DNA of 64,000 bases from Excoecaria cochinchinensis (taxonomy: Eukaryota > Streptophyta > Magnoliopsida > Malpighiales > Euphorbiaceae): contig CANTUQ010000073.1 in the NCBI GenBank assembly GCA_947683425.1, positions 18,454,501 through 18,518,500 of the forward strand, given 5' to 3'. The notes under the pieces are model-generated. The model was not told the origin of the DNA. It saw only the letters and a list, made by a program, of their open reading frames with translations, and made no database searches. A program made the translations under genes and the position numbers. Shown here piece after piece: positions 62,838 to 64,000 of this stretch. The number at the start of each line of letters is the position of its first letter. Position 1 is the first letter of the stretch.

Positions 62838-64000
62838 TGTAAGACCCTTATACCCTATGCATATACTACTGAGTTAGCAATACTGTGCAATTACAATGAT
62901 TGTTCCAAGTCAATCTATCCCTGATTATGAAATTTGAGGGTAATTTTTTTTTTCTACACTTATCATTAACTTACTTAACCATTTATGAATTCATTGACAC
63001 AACTTGCCGATCGACCTATAACTGTCTAAGGTTACTATTCATTTGGTCAATATTTCGGTAGTATAACAGCTTATATTTTTGCCTACCCAAACCCTGCAAT
63101 TCAAACAATCCGCAGCCCCGGCAAGGGGCACAACAACAATATAATATATCATAAGCCACTAACAGCCAATAATATCCATTCATGGAGTTATATCATCAAC
63201 AGTTATAAACTCATACACAAATACACACTCCATAAATTTCGAACTTGATACCTTAATACATGCCAATTATATATATACAACATACAAAATGAACTTCGAC
63301 TCCCAAAATCACCGAGGTATGCTTGCTCCGCTCCTAAGCGTACCTACACGTAGTAAAAATAAACTACGTGCTGAGCATTAATATGCCCAGTGGTGGTTAC
63401 AAATCCATAAATTTCTACTACCTAAACTTCTTATTTATTTAATTATGTTATATTACACTAGTTAATATATTATTTATATTTAACCACCAAATTATCAATC
63501 TAACACATAATTACCCACTTAATCATATTATTTACATTTTACTTATAAATTCTTTAATTAAAACTTCAATTTCAATCATTTACACTTAAGTCCCTAATCT
63601 TTTTTTCATAATTCCAATTCCGTCCCAAACTTTTACATTAATTCCATTTATGTCCTCATCTTTTCAATAATTACATCTATGTCCCTTATTTTCACTTAAT
63701 GACCAAAATTCCCTTATTATTACTTATTTTACTCCTTAATTAATATATACCCCACAAAATTACATTTTATTCCCTATTTTTCCATTTTTACTCCAAATTA
63801 CAGTTTAGTCCTTATTTTTCATTTCTTTCACTCTATTTTAACTTTTATTACACTTTTTATCCAATTACCCTTGCTTTTCACTATTATGTGTAAAATTACC
63901 ATTTTACCCCTAAATTTTATATTTTTTCCAATTTAGTCCCATTTTCACTTATTTTCTTAATTATCACTATTTTAATCAATTTTGTTTCATAATTACTATT
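62838..64000 (-). mobile_element. Tekay-like LTR, 3' end part, truncated by window end
   Basis: It starts TGTAAGACCCTTATACCC. The family stem-loop variant CTGAGCAT-TAAT-ATGCCCAG lies at 63371-63390 with 'gtggtgg' after it, and the remainder is AT-rich with 'aagtccctaa'-type stretches. Orientation is inferred from the position of the stem-loop relative to this end. Confidence 0.6.

Overview
This window is plant nuclear DNA, most likely angiosperm heterochromatin. It is AT-rich and I found no intact host gene, rRNA, functional tRNA or CRISPR array. Almost every base can be assigned to LTR retrotransposons nested inside one another. Two lineages dominate. The first is Ty3/gypsy Tat/Ogre-type: LTRs of about 2.0-3.0 kb starting TGTAGACACCG or TGTAAGCACCG and ending GTCACA, a tRNA-Arg-like primer site, a gag with a C-x2-H-x4-H-x4-C module, and an antisense extra ORF with an intron. 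The second is Tekay/Del-type chromovirus: LTRs of about 2.4-4.3 kb starting TGTAA/TGTCA and ending GGTGTTACA or similar, and a pol ending in a chromodomain-like tail.

Layout. 1-1088 is the end of a Tekay-like LTR. 1089-8209 holds Tat tandem repeats, a Tat LTR (1839-4207 plus 7196-7398) split by a solo LTR (4208-7195, target duplication GAACC), and a further Tat LTR fragment. 8210-12921 holds two Tekay-like LTR pieces in opposite orientations. 12922-13715 is a cluster of four tRNA-derived SINE-like units in alternating orientation. 13716-21620 is the 3' part of a plus-strand Tat element: a minus-strand extra ORF with an intron, a divergent plus-strand ORF1-like gene broken only by TAG stops, tandem repeats, a polypurine tract and the 3' LTR. 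21621-32874 carries tandem repeats and a minus-strand Tat element whose pol is reduced to two joined remnants; its 5' LTR holds another solo LTR (target duplication CCCGC). 32875-33236 is a PIF/Harbinger transposase remnant.

33252-49729 is a minus-strand Tekay element: its 3' LTR is split by three other LTR insertions and a 1.74-kb tandem duplication, followed by a decayed pol. That pol is cut at 49730 by a plus-strand Tat element (5' LTR 49730-51971, primer site, leader, gag). The Tat gag is in turn split by a Tekay-like solo LTR (53046-59820, target duplication CGAGG), which itself contains a Tat LTR (56258-58772). The Tat element resumes at 59821 and is cut by a last Tekay-like LTR from 62838 to the window end.

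None of these elements looks autonomous. The most interesting signals are structural: period-71 to 73 arrays of imperfect palindromes inside Tekay-like LTRs, with different sequence but the same architecture in different families; a small LTR stem-loop with compensatory base changes; a copy of the tRNA-primer motif embedded in Tat LTRs beside a hairpin; a reading frame whose nine internal stops are all TAG; and inverted SINE dimers sitting at a deletion breakpoint.
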